Shown piece by piece: positions 16,248 through 24,842 of a stretch of DNA of 64,000 nucleotides. The stretch covers positions 43,969-107,968 of the forward strand of contig JAEDFA010000001.1 in assembly GCA_016293005.1 (NCBI GenBank). The letters run 5' to 3'. Both the position numbers and the translations under genes were made by a program. The notes beneath the pieces are model-generated. The model was given only the letters and a program-made list of their open reading frames with translations, had not been told where the DNA came from and did not search any database. Numbering within the stretch: the stretch's first letter is position 1; the number at the start of each line of letters is the position of its first letter. The DNA comes from Treponema sp. (GTDB taxonomy: Bacteria; Spirochaetota; Spirochaetia; Treponematales; Treponemataceae).

Positions 16248-18383
16248 ATGGCTGAAAAAAAATCATCAACAAAAAAATCAAAAAGTATTGAAACATTGAT
16301 TATCGTTGAGTCTCCTTCAAAAGCGCAGTCAATCGAAGGATATTTAGGTCCAGGTTATACTGTAAAAGCTTCTGTAGGTCATTTAATCGATTTACCAAAG
16401 TCACGACTTGGGATTGATGTTGATAATAATTTTGAGCCTGAATACATTACTTGTCGCGGAAAAGCAAAAATTTTAAAAGAACTTCAAAAAGATGCAAAAA
16501 AATCAAAAAATGTACTGCTTGCTTCCGATCCCGACCGTGAAGGAGAAGCGATTGCATGGCATTTGAACAATGTTTTGAAAGATAAAACTGATGCAAAAAT
16601 CAGCCGAATTGTATTTCATGAAATTACGGTTGGTGCAATAAAAGAAGCGGTGAAACATCCTGGTGAAATAGATGAATCAAAGGTGAATTCACAGAAGGCT
16701 AGACGCGTACTTGACCGTCTTGTGGGTTACAATCTTAGCCCGCTTTTGTGGAGTAAGGTAAAAAACGGACTTTCTGCCGGCCGTGTACAGTCAGTTGCCC
16801 TTCGCCTTATTTGTGAGCGTGAAGAAGAGGTGGAAAATTTTCTACCAGAAGAATATTGGACGCTTGATGCATCTTTTTCAAAAGGTCGTTCAGAGTTTAA
16901 AGCTCAGCTTGTAAGTTATAAAGGTGAAAAACCAGATTTTAAAAATATTGAACCGGTTAATTCTATTATCGAAAAAATTAAAAAATCAGAGTGCACGGTT
17001 TCTTCTGTAAAGTCAACAGAAAAAACTGTAAGGCCAAAACCGCCGTTTACGACTTCAACTCTTCAGCAGGTTGCAGCAAACAGACTTGGTTTTACTTCCA
17101 GAAAAACTATGCAGATTGCACAGCAGCTTTATGAAGGTATAAATATCGGTGCGCATCGAACAGGTCTTATCACTTATATGCGAACTGACTCGGTTCGAAT
17201 TTCGGATATGGCGCTTGAAAATGTACGAAAATGGATTTTATCAAATTATCCTGAAAATCTTCCTGAAAAACCAATTTTTTATAGTGTTGAAAAAGATGCT
17301 CAGGATGCTCATGAAGGTATAAGACCGACTTACATAGAATATACTCCGGACAGTATAAAGAATTTTCTTTCGCGTGATCAGTTAAAACTTTATTCTATTA
17401 TTTGGGAACGCTTTGTTTCAAGTCAGATGACAAATGCAAAAACTACAACTGTAAGCGTTGAACTTTCTGTAGAAGATGCTTTGTTCAGGGCGAGTGCAAG
17501 CAAGGTTTCAGAAAAAGGTTTTTACAATGTAATAAAACTTCTTTCTTCGCGAGAAGATAAAACAGGAAATTTTCCTTCATTAAAACAGGGAGAAACTCTT
17601 CAAATAAAAGAATTTTATCCTGAACAGCATTTTACGCAAGGTCCTGCCCGCTATAATGATGCTACGATTGTTGCTACATTAAAAGAAAAAGGTCTTGCCC
17701 GTCCTTCAACTTATGTAGCTACAATTGATAAATTATTTGATCGTTATTATGTAACAAGAAACAACAAGCAGATTGTTCCGACTCAGCTTGGAAAAATTAT
17801 TTGTAAAATTTTAGTTGAATCTTTCCCAGAGGTTATAAACGAACATTTTACAGCCGAAGTTGAAAATAATCTTGATAAAGTTGAACGCAATGAACTTGTA
17901 TGGAACACGATGATTGCAGATTTCTTTTCTCCGTTTAAAGAACGTGTTGATAAGGTGATGGAATCAGTTGCAAGTGTAAAGGGAAGTCTTGATGAACCTA
18001 CAGATAAAATTTGCGAAAAATGCGGAAAACCTATGATGAAGAAACTCGGAAGATTCGGTTTTTTCCTTGCATGTTCAGGTTTCCCAGAATGTCACAATAC
18101 AAAATCTATTCCTTTGGCAAAATGTCCTGTTAAAGGCTGTAATGGTGAAATTGTTGCCAGAAAAACAAAAGGTCGTGGAAAAGAATTCTACGGCTGTACA
18201 AATTATCCTGAATGTAGTTTCATAAGTCATTTTAAACCGATTGATCAGTATTGTCCTAAGTGCGGCTGGTTTCTTGTTGAAAAATTTGATAAGAAAAACG
18301 GTTCGTATAAATCTTGTATAAATCCGGACTGCGATTACTTACATTCTGCCGATGAAGAAACATCTCATTTACCAGAAGCGTAA
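16248..18383 (+). CDS. topA: DNA topoisomerase I
   Basis: A type IA enzyme that relaxes negative supercoils. The 711-aa product has the TOPRIM domain (IIVESPSKAQSIEGYLG and DPDREGEAIAWHL), the active-site tyrosine in GLITYMRTDSVR, and a C-terminal set of three four-cysteine zinc modules beginning CEKCGKP, CPVKGCNG and CPKCGWF. AGGTG six bases before the ATG is a good ribosome-binding site. The N-terminus carries a short Lys/Ser-rich stretch before the TOPRIM fold. Confidence 0.97.
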   Translation: MAEKKSSTKKSKSIETLIIVESPSKAQSIEGYLGPGYTVKASVGHLIDLPKSRLGIDVDNNFEPEYITCRGKAKILKELQKDAKKSKNVLLASDPDREGEAIAWHLNNVLKDKTDAKISRIVFHEITVGAIKEAVKHPGEIDESKVNSQKARRVLDRLVGYNLSPLLWSKVKNGLSAGRVQSVALRLICEREEEVENFLPEEYWTLDASFSKGRSEFKAQLVSYKGEKPDFKNIEPVNSIIEKIKKSECTVSSVKSTEKTVRPKPPFTTSTLQQVAANRLGFTSRKTMQIAQQLYEGINIGAHRTGLITYMRTDSVRISDMALENVRKWILSNYPENLPEKPIFYSVEKDAQDAHEGIRPTYIEYTPDSIKNFLSRDQLKLYSIIWERFVSSQMTNAKTTTVSVELSVEDALFRASASKVSEKGFYNVIKLLSSREDKTGNFPSLKQGETLQIKEFYPEQHFTQGPARYNDATIVATLKEKGLARPSTYVATIDKLFDRYYVTRNNKQIVPTQLGKIICKILVESFPEVINEHFTAEVENNLDKVERNELVWNTMIADFFSPFKERVDKVMESVASVKGSLDEPTDKICEKCGKPMMKKLGRFGFFLACSGFPECHNTKSIPLAKCPVKGCNGEIVARKTKGRGKEFYGCTNYPECSFISHFKPIDQYCPKCGWFLVEKFDKKNGSYKSCINPDCDYLHSADEETSHLPEA

Positions 18384-18427
18384 TATTTTTTTAATTAAAA
18401 AATAAAAAAATTGGTGGCAGGTAAAAT

Positions 18428-19330
18428 ATGATTCTAAAAGATGTCTGTGAAGAATTTATAATTTACATAAAATCTGTCCGTGGGCTTTCAGAAAATACGG
18501 TTACAGGTTATACAAAAGATCTTGAACATCTTTGTGAGATTTTAGGGGATGATGCGCCAATTGACAATGTTTCTTCAGAAGATTTAAGGCTTTGTATTGC
18601 AAAACTCTCCGATGCAAAAATGGCAGTAACTTCAGTAAACCGTTTTATCGCCGCAGTAAGGACTTTGTTTTCTTATGCAAGAAGGTTTGGTTATATTTTA
18701 AAAAATCCCGCGCTCGAAATAAAAACTCTAAAAGCGCCAAAATATATGCCTAAATTTCTTACTTCCCCGGAAATTGACAGTCTTTGCAAGGCGCCTGAAA
18801 AAAATGAACTTTTATGGAAAACGCGTGATAAAGCATTGTTTGAGATGATGTATTCAAGTGGTTGCCGTGTAAGTGAAATTATTTCTTTAAAAATTTCAGA
18901 TCTTGAAAACGGGAATTCGTCTGCGATTGTGACTGGAAAAGGCAAAAAAGACAGAAGGGTTTTCTTTGAAGAAGATGCAAAAAAAGCGCTTGATGATTAT
19001 TTAAATGACAGAAAAAATCGTTTTCAAAATCAGGCTGAAGGGGATTGTCCGTATCTTTTTGTAAATCAAAACGGGACTCACCTTACATCAGGCGGAGTTC
19101 GATATATTCTTTCACGATATTCAGGTGAAGAAGGAATAAATCATCATATAAATCCGCACGCGATTCGTCATACATTTGCAACGAGCATGCTTTCAAATGG
19201 AGCTGATGTTCGCTATATTCAGGAAATGCTAGGGCATTCAAGTATTTCAACAACGCAGCGGTATACGCACATTACGACAGAATCTCTGATTGAAATTTAT
19301 AAAAAAGCGCATCCGCATGGAAAAAATTAA
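18428..19330 (+). CDS. xerC: Tyrosine recombinase, XerC type
   Basis: Xer recombinases resolve chromosome dimers at dif. The 300-aa product has an N-terminal SAM-like DNA-binding domain (SVRGLSENTVTGYTKDLEHL) and the catalytic residues in SGCRVSEI (Arg), HAIRHTFATSML (His and Arg), LGHSS (His) and TQRYTHI (Tyr nucleophile). There is no integrase-type addition and no att-like repeats, and it lies in a housekeeping order behind topA, so chromosomal Xer is favoured. XerC versus XerD cannot be settled from sequence alone. GGTGG/AGG precedes the ATG. Confidence 0.88.
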   Translation: MILKDVCEEFIIYIKSVRGLSENTVTGYTKDLEHLCEILGDDAPIDNVSSEDLRLCIAKLSDAKMAVTSVNRFIAAVRTLFSYARRFGYILKNPALEIKTLKAPKYMPKFLTSPEIDSLCKAPEKNELLWKTRDKALFEMMYSSGCRVSEIISLKISDLENGNSSAIVTGKGKKDRRVFFEEDAKKALDDYLNDRKNRFQNQAEGDCPYLFVNQNGTHLTSGGVRYILSRYSGEEGINHHINPHAIRHTFATSMLSNGADVRYIQEMLGHSSISTTQRYTHITTESLIEIYKKAHPHGKN

Positions 19331-19540
19331 AATTTGATGTCAGTGTTTTGTTATTTTTACTTTTCATTTTGAAATCTTTTATGTATATTTAAAAGAAATT
19401 CTTTAAAAATAGAATTTTATTTGTGTAGAAGGTTTTTGCTCCGGCGTTTTGTCGTATAAAGTGCATAAAATCCTTTTGCAATACCTTTTAAAGGCCAACA
19501 TACTTCGTTCATTTAGTCGAGGTTGTTGATTGGAGTTTTT
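19331..19540. other. Intergenic region before hslV
   Basis: About 210 AT-rich bases. I see no ORF worth calling, no clear promoter and no CIRCE-type heat-shock operator. There is a local palindrome CCTTTTAAAGG at 19484-19494. Confidence 0.4.
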
Positions 19541-20083
19541 ATGGGAAAAAAAATAAAAATCCGTTCGACTACAATTCTTGCTGTAAGAAAAGACGGAAAA
19601 GTTGCTATGGCAGGCGACGGTCAGTGTACTTTAGGTGAAACTGTCTGTAAAGGCAATTCTCGAAAAGTTAGAAAAATTTACGATGGAAAAATTTTGACAG
19701 GTTTTGCAGGAAGCGTTGCAGATGCTTTTACTTTGCTTGATAAATTTGAATCTAAAGTAAAAGAATATAATGGCGATTTAATGCGTTCTGCTGTTGAACT
19801 TGCAAAAGCATGGAGGACTGACCGCTCTCTTCAAAAATTAGAGGCGATGCTTTTAGTTGCCGATAAAGAAAAAATTCTTTTAATCAGCGGGGATGGAAAT
19901 GTGATTGAACCTGAAAGTGATGCAATTGCAATCGGGTCGGGTGGAAATTACGCTTATTCTGCGGCTTTAGCTTATCTTGACAGTTCTGATTTAACGGCAA
20001 AAGAAATTGCAGAACGAGCAGTTCATATCGCAGGTAGAATCTGTATTTATACTAACGAAAATATTATTGTGGAGGAACTTTAA
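19541..20083 (+). CDS. hslV: HslV (ClpQ) peptidase subunit
   Basis: HslV is the threonine peptidase that forms the proteolytic double ring of the HslVU protease. The N-terminal sequence [22 protein letters not shown] is typical, and [13 protein letters not shown] is a further signature. I start at the ATG at 19541, which has GGAG eight bases upstream; this gives 180 aa. The catalytic Thr (first of the TT pair) is then residue 10, so a nine-residue propeptide must be removed, unlike E. coli, where only Met is removed. hslU follows directly. Confidence 0.95.
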   Translation: MGKKIKIRSTTILAVRKDGKVAMAGDGQCTLGETVCKGNSRKVRKIYDGKILTGFAGSVADAFTLLDKFESKVKEYNGDLMRSAVELAKAWRTDRSLQKLEAMLLVADKEKILLISGDGNVIEPESDAIAIGSGGNYAYSAALAYLDSSDLTAKEIAERAVHIAGRICIYTNENIIVEEL

Positions 20084-20084
20084 C

Positions 20085-21551
20085 TTGAGTTCAGAAAATA
20101 TTATGTCTGTCGTTACAGATGAAAATAATAAAGATTTGACGCCAAGTCAGATTGTTGAAAAACTTGATCAGTATATAATCGGGCAGAATAAAGCAAAAAA
20201 AGCCGTTGCAGTCGCTTTAAGAAACAGAATCCGAAGACTTAAGCTTCCGGAAGAAATTCGTGATGAAGTCGCTCCAAAAAATATTCTTATGATTGGTTCT
20301 ACTGGCGTTGGAAAAACAGAAATCGCACGAAGGCTTGCAAAGTTGTGTAAAGCTCCGTTTTTAAAAGTTGAAGCTACAAAATATACTGAAGTTGGTTATG
20401 TCGGCCGCGATGTAGAATCTATGATTCGTGATTTAATGGCTGTCGGTTATAAAGATGTTAAGCACGAGATGGAAGATACTCTCCGCGAAAAAAGTGCAGG
20501 AATCGTTGAAGAAAAAATTCTTGACCTTCTTCTTCCGGGGTCTGCAGCAAAAAAAACATATAAAAAAGATGATAAAGCCTTGAAATCTCTTCCAGAAGCT
20601 TCAGATAAAGAAAATTTAAACGGAGAAGCGTCTGAATCACAATCTTCTTCAACATCAGAAGGTGAGAATGTTAATTCTACAAGAGAAAAATTCAGGGTTA
20701 TGCTGCGTGAAGGAAAACTTGAAGAGCGCGAGGTTGAATTAGTCGTTCATCAGAACAGTGTTCCTTCTATGGAAATTATTGCAGGCGGAAGTATCGATGA
20801 TTTACAGAACAGTATGCAGAGCCTTGCTTCGATGTTAAGCGGCGGAAGGCACAAGCGAAGAACAGTAAGTATAAAGGAAGCCCGCAAAATTCTTACAGAG
20901 GAAACTTTAGACAGTATGGTTGACAGCGATAAAGTTGCAGAAATCGCTAAAAACCGCGTTGAGCAGAGCGGAATTATTTTTATCGACGAAATTGATAAAA
21001 TTGCAGTTCATGGTGAAAGTCACGGTCAGGATGTAAGCCGGGAAGGTGTTCAGCGCGATATTCTTCCAATTGTTGAAGGCAGCAATGTTAATACAAAATT
21101 CGGAGTGATAAATACAAATCATATTCTGTTTATTGCCGCCGGTGCTTTTAGCGTTTCTTCTCCAAGCGATTTGATTCCTGAACTTCAGGGACGATTCCCG
21201 TTGCGTGTTGAACTTGAACCGCTGCATAAAGAAGATTTTAAACGGATTTTACTAGAACCAAAAAATTCTTTGATAAAACAGTATACTGCTCTTTTAAAAA
21301 CTGAAGATGTTACGCTTGAGTTTACCGATGATGCAATCGACAGAATGAGTTTTTTAGCTGAAGATGTTAATTCAAAAAGTGAAAATATTGGTGCAAGACG
21401 ACTTCATACAATTATAGAAAAAGTTCTTGATGAAATCAGTTTTGATGCAGATAAGCACAAGGGCGAAACAATTTCTGTAGACGCATCTTATGTCAATTTA
21501 AAACTTGAAGGTATCGTTCAAAGTCAGGATCTTTCGCGTTATATACTTTAG
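20085..21551 (+). CDS. hslU: HslU (ClpY) ATPase subunit
   Basis: HslU is the AAA+ unfoldase of the HslVU protease. The 488-aa product has DLTPSQIVEKLDQYIIGQ, Walker A GSTGVGKT, the pore loop GYVGRDVES, a long charged I-domain insertion, Walker B in IIFIDEIDKIA, and the C-terminal DLSRYIL that inserts into HslV. I choose the TTG at 20085, eight bases after GGAGGAA, rather than the ATG at 20103, which has no ribosome-binding site. The gap to hslV is one base. A strong terminator follows. Confidence 0.95.
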   Translation: MSSENIMSVVTDENNKDLTPSQIVEKLDQYIIGQNKAKKAVAVALRNRIRRLKLPEEIRDEVAPKNILMIGSTGVGKTEIARRLAKLCKAPFLKVEATKYTEVGYVGRDVESMIRDLMAVGYKDVKHEMEDTLREKSAGIVEEKILDLLLPGSAAKKTYKKDDKALKSLPEASDKENLNGEASESQSSSTSEGENVNSTREKFRVMLREGKLEEREVELVVHQNSVPSMEIIAGGSIDDLQNSMQSLASMLSGGRHKRRTVSIKEARKILTEETLDSMVDSDKVAEIAKNRVEQSGIIFIDEIDKIAVHGESHGQDVSREGVQRDILPIVEGSNVNTKFGVINTNHILFIAAGAFSVSSPSDLIPELQGRFPLRVELEPLHKEDFKRILLEPKNSLIKQYTALLKTEDVTLEFTDDAIDRMSFLAEDVNSKSENIGARRLHTIIEKVLDEISFDADKHKGETISVDASYVNLKLEGIVQSQDLSRYIL

Positions 21552-21573
21552 GTCTTTTGGTTATAAAAACTTC

Positions 21574-21617
21574 AAACTGAAAATTTGTGTTTTCGCGCAG
21601 ATTTTCAGTTTTTTTTT
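21574..21617 (+). terminator. Rho-independent terminator of hslVU
   Basis: Perfect 11-bp inverted repeat AAACTGAAAAT (21574-21584) and ATTTTCAGTTT (21601-21611) with a 16-base loop, followed by a run of nine T. Confidence 0.9.
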
Positions 21618-21643
21618 AAACTTTTAAAATTTTTATCCGATTT
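21617..21643 (+). promoter_or_regulatory. Candidate sigma-28 (FliA-type) promoter of the flagellar operon
   Basis: TAAA (21617-21620), 15 bases, then TCCGATTT (21636-21643). The enterobacterial sigma-28 consensus is TAAA-N15-GCCGATAA, so the -35 core and spacing match exactly and the -10 matches at five of eight positions. An overlapping TATAGT (21645-21650) could serve as a sigma-70 -10 but has no good -35. An AAGG ribosome-binding site for flgB follows. Confidence 0.5.
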
Positions 21644-21662
21644 ATATAGTAAGGATGTTATT

Positions 21663-22076
21663 ATGAATGATTTTACACGGTCGGTAGATTTATTATACAG
21701 AGCAATGGATGCAAGTTCTTTAAGGTATCAGGTTACTTCTGATAATCTTGCAAATTCCGGTACTCCAAAATTTAAGCGTACGGTCGTAAATTTTGAAAGT
21801 GAAATAAAACGCGCTTTTGAATCTGAAAAAAAAGCTAAAAACGGTTTTCAGTTTACAAAAACGGATCCTCGTCATTTAGATTTTAATGAAGTTTACGATT
21901 ATCGTGATGTTGAACCTCGCCGTGTTGTAGATTATATAAGTACTGCCAAAGCAAACGGAAATAATGTTGATGCAGAAACCGAAGCAAACAATATACTTCA
22001 GATTCAGATGCAGTATAGGCTTTTAACACAGCTTACGAGTTTTCATTTCAGTCAGCTTAATGTGGCAATGAAATAA
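21663..22076 (+). CDS. flgB: Flagellar proximal rod protein FlgB
   Basis: A rod subunit of the flagellar basal body. 137 aa from the ATG at 21663, with AAGG 11 bases upstream. Upstream in-frame codons run through the promoter and are not coding. The N-terminal SVDLLYRAMDASSLRYQVTSDNLANSGTPK is the canonical rod/hook motif, and the C-terminal half has EANNILQIQMQYRLLTQ. First gene of the flg-fli operon. Confidence 0.96.
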   Translation: MNDFTRSVDLLYRAMDASSLRYQVTSDNLANSGTPKFKRTVVNFESEIKRAFESEKKAKNGFQFTKTDPRHLDFNEVYDYRDVEPRRVVDYISTAKANGNNVDAETEANNILQIQMQYRLLTQLTSFHFSQLNVAMK

Positions 22077-22115
22077 AATATTTAAAAATTCTGTTTTGAT
22101 TTTCTGGAGGTTATT

Positions 22116-22574
22116 ATGGGTCTTTTCACAAGTATAAATATCGCTGCAACTGGAATGAGTGCAGAAAGGCTTCGTTCTGATGTAATTTCAAACAATATTG
22201 CAAATGCATCTACGACAAGAACTCAGGAAGGTGGTGCTTTTAAAAGATCTCGTGTAATACTTCAGCCTGTTGCTCAGAAAAATCCTACATATACAAGTCC
22301 GTTTATTCCTTCTTCACTTGATAACGGTCCGGGGCGTGGTGTAAAAGTTCTTGAAATTGTAAAAGATACATCGGAAGGTCGGTTTGTCTATGATCCTGAT
22401 AACCCGGATGCAATAAAATCAGGCCCTCATGCAGGTTATGTTGAATATCCGAATGTAAATATCGTAAATGAAATGGTTGATTTAATTTCTGCAAGCCGTG
22501 CCTACGAAGCGAATGCCACTGTAGTTGAAGGCGCTAAAGATATGTTTACGGCTGCAATGGAGATAGGTCGTTAA
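22116..22574 (+). CDS. flgC: Flagellar proximal rod protein FlgC
   Basis: 152 aa. The N-terminal motif 'AATGMSAERLRSDVISNNIANASTT' and the C-terminal NIVNEMVDLISASRAYEANATV are standard for FlgC. GGAGG lies eight bases before the ATG. It polymerises with FlgB, FlgF and FlgG to form the rod that crosses the periplasm, which in spirochaetes houses the flagellum. Confidence 0.96.
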   Translation: MGLFTSINIAATGMSAERLRSDVISNNIANASTTRTQEGGAFKRSRVILQPVAQKNPTYTSPFIPSSLDNGPGRGVKVLEIVKDTSEGRFVYDPDNPDAIKSGPHAGYVEYPNVNIVNEMVDLISASRAYEANATVVEGAKDMFTAAMEIGR

Positions 22575-22581
22575 AATTTCG

Positions 22582-22610
22582 TTGACAGGTTTTATTTTTT
22601 AGTTGATAAT
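22582..22610 (+). promoter_or_regulatory. Internal sigma-70 promoter before fliE
   Basis: Perfect TTGACA (22582-22587), a 17-base spacer and GATAAT (22605-22610), starting eight bases after the flgC stop. The predicted leader to fliE is about 60 bases. Confidence 0.75.
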
Positions 22611-22677
22611 CTTAAAGAATTATTTGAAACACCATGAAATTAATTTTTAGATGTTAGTAAATTGAGGTTATTAAAGC

Positions 22678-22992
22678 ATGAAAATCGAAAGCATTGAATC
22701 AGTAAGCAAAATAGAAAAAATTTTTCCGGACGCAGGTTTAAAAGTAAATTCTGTTTCAAAATCAGAAAGTTCTAAAACTTTTAAAGATTATCTTCTTTCT
22801 GCAATGTCCCAGATGAACGACCAGCAGATTAAAGTTTCAAATCTTGGCGAACAGCTTATAACTGATCCTGATTCTGTTGATGTTCACGATGTTATGATTT
22901 CCGTTGCAAAAGCAAAAAGTTCCCTCAATCTTGCGCAGACTGTAATCGACAGGCTTGTAAAAGGCTGGTCAGAAATTACGACAACGCGTTAA
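22678..22992 (+). CDS. fliE: Flagellar hook-basal body protein FliE
   Basis: 104 aa. The C-terminal two-thirds (FKDYLLSAMSQMNDQQ, DPDSVDVHDVMISVAKAKSSLNLAQTV) match FliE, the adaptor between the MS ring and the rod. GAGG lies about 12 bases before the ATG. It is flanked by two internal promoters. Confidence 0.93.
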   Translation: MKIESIESVSKIEKIFPDAGLKVNSVSKSESSKTFKDYLLSAMSQMNDQQIKVSNLGEQLITDPDSVDVHDVMISVAKAKSSLNLAQTVIDRLVKGWSEITTTR

Positions 22993-23062
22993 ATTTTTGA
23001 TAAATTTTAATAATTAAAATTGAAGTTTCTTCTCATAAAATTACACATTTTTGAAATATTGC

Positions 23063-23091
23063 TTTTCAGAAATGTTCTTATATGATATAAT
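23063..23091 (+). promoter_or_regulatory. Internal promoter before fliF
   Basis: TTTTCA (23063-23068), a 17-base spacer, and the extended -10 TGATATAAT (23083-23091). The -10 is excellent and the -35 moderate. Confidence 0.62.
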
Positions 23092-23132
23092 AATAGAAAG
23101 ATTTTTTTTAACATCGTTCATGGGAGGGGAAA

Positions 23133-24839
23133 ATGAACGACTGGCTTAAAAAAGTAACTGAAAAAATTAAATCTTTCTGGAAAGATTCTTCAGTTGCAAA
23201 GAAAGCAATTTTTATCGGTGTTATCGCCTTAGTTATTGTTATTTTTGTCGTCACGGCAACGGTTTCTTCATCAGATACTATGGTTTCTGTGTTTACTGAG
23301 TCGTTAACAGATGAAAATGATATAATACGCATTACAAATTTTCTCGATTCAAAAAATGTAGATTATCGTTTTGATAAGCAGAATGGAAAAATTCTTGTAA
23401 AAGACAAAAAAACTGCTTCGTACTGGAAGTCAAATCTTTCTGCAGAAGGACTTGTTCCGTCTTATATTGATCCTTATAAGGAGTTAAAGCGGGAGTGGTC
23501 TACAACTGATGCAGATCAGAACATTAAAATAAAACAGGCAGTTCAAAAGCAACTTAAAAATTATCTTGAAAATATCGAAGACATTTCTTCTGCAAATGTA
23601 ATTTTAGTTCTTCCGGAAGAAAATCTTTTTAAAGATGCGCAAAAACCTGTAAAAGCAAGCGTTACCTTAAATTTAAAAACTGGAAGTACCCTCGCTTCTG
23701 AAAAAAAACGCATTCAAGGCGTTGAATCTTTAATTCTTTCTGCTGTAAATGGTCTTGAACACGAAAATCTTTCGATTGCAGACAACAAAGGAAATATTTT
23801 AAACGATTTTGAGGGAATGGCAGATTTTGACAGGCTTTCTAGAATCGAAAAAGAATTAAAAATCAAGTCAAAAGAAGAAAAGGTGCTTGCAGAAAAAACT
23901 CTACAGGTTCTTCAAACTCTTGTTTCTTCAAAGCGGGTAAAAGAGACAATCGTTTCTATAGATATGGATTTTTCAAAAAAAGAATCAGAATCTACGGAAT
24001 ATTCACCTATAGTTATAAAAGGACAGGATCCGTCAAAACCTTACGATACAACAGAAACTCGAGATTATTTACCAATATCGTCAAAGACTGTTACAAAAAC
24101 TTTTGAAGGAACTGCATTTAATCCTGAAGGTCCGGCCGGAATTGAAGGGCAGAATCCGCCTACGTATATAGATAATTCAAATACAATCGGAAAATCTACA
24201 GAAACAGGTGTTGAACAGAACAATGTAATCAATACAACTTATAAAAAAGAAGAATATTCGCCGCAGGTCGGTCGTCGTTCTATTTCTGCATTTATAGATG
24301 GTGTCTGGGAAATTGAACTTGATGAAAACGGAAATCAGATTTGGGAAGGTAGACGTCGAAAAAGAAAGTGTACTCTAGTCGATGATAAAACGCTTGAAAA
24401 ATGGGCAGCAACTATTTTTGTCGGAACAGGATGCAGTTCTACTCGCGGAGATAAAGTAACTTTAACATCGTATGAGGCAGATCACACGGATGAGTGGGCT
24501 CTTGAGGATGAAAAAGAACTTAAAGCACAGCAGATGCGAAAAACTGTTCTTATGGTGCTTGGTGTAATCGCTGTTGTTTTAGTCGGATTTATTTTATTCC
24601 GTGTAATCAGTAAAGAAATCGAACGGCGAAAGCGTCTTCGTGAAGAAGAACTTCTTAGAAAGCAGCAGGCAGACAGAGAACAGGCATTGTGGGCTGCTCA
24701 AGATGATGCAAATATGAATATTTCCATGTCAGTTGAAGAAAGCAGGCGTGCAGAACTTCTTGAAAATGCAATTAACCTTGCAAAAGAGCATCCTGAAGAT
24801 GTTGCGCTTCTTATTCGAACTTGGCTTATGGAGGAGTAA
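23133..24839 (+). CDS. fliF: Flagellar MS-ring protein FliF
   Basis: FliF forms the membrane ring at the flagellar base. 568 aa, with two transmembrane helices (about residues 24-44 and 469-490) that bracket the periplasmic ring-building domains (ANVILVLPEE and VSIDMDFSKKESES). The cytoplasmic C-terminus ends in AINLAKEHPEDVALLIRTW, the FliG-binding helix. GGGAGGGG precedes the ATG. The fliG ATG comes three bases after the stop. Confidence 0.96.
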   Translation: MNDWLKKVTEKIKSFWKDSSVAKKAIFIGVIALVIVIFVVTATVSSSDTMVSVFTESLTDENDIIRITNFLDSKNVDYRFDKQNGKILVKDKKTASYWKSNLSAEGLVPSYIDPYKELKREWSTTDADQNIKIKQAVQKQLKNYLENIEDISSANVILVLPEENLFKDAQKPVKASVTLNLKTGSTLASEKKRIQGVESLILSAVNGLEHENLSIADNKGNILNDFEGMADFDRLSRIEKELKIKSKEEKVLAEKTLQVLQTLVSSKRVKETIVSIDMDFSKKESESTEYSPIVIKGQDPSKPYDTTETRDYLPISSKTVTKTFEGTAFNPEGPAGIEGQNPPTYIDNSNTIGKSTETGVEQNNVINTTYKKEEYSPQVGRRSISAFIDGVWEIELDENGNQIWEGRRRKRKCTLVDDKTLEKWAATIFVGTGCSSTRGDKVTLTSYEADHTDEWALEDEKELKAQQMRKTVLMVLGVIAVVLVGFILFRVISKEIERRKRLREEELLRKQQADREQALWAAQDDANMNISMSVEESRRAELLENAINLAKEHPEDVALLIRTWLMEE

Positions 24840-24842
24840 AAA

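Noticed and set aside
18428..19330. Tyrosine recombinase as a sign of a mobile element
   Set aside because: It sits in a dprA-topA-xerC housekeeping order with no att-like repeats or cargo genes.
19484..19494. Palindrome CCTTTTAAAGG before hslV as a heat-shock operator
   Set aside because: It does not resemble CIRCE or another heat-shock operator I know, and there is no clear promoter beside it.
21585..21662. Upstream extension of FlgB by 26 residues
   Set aside because: It crosses the hslU terminator and the flagellar promoter.
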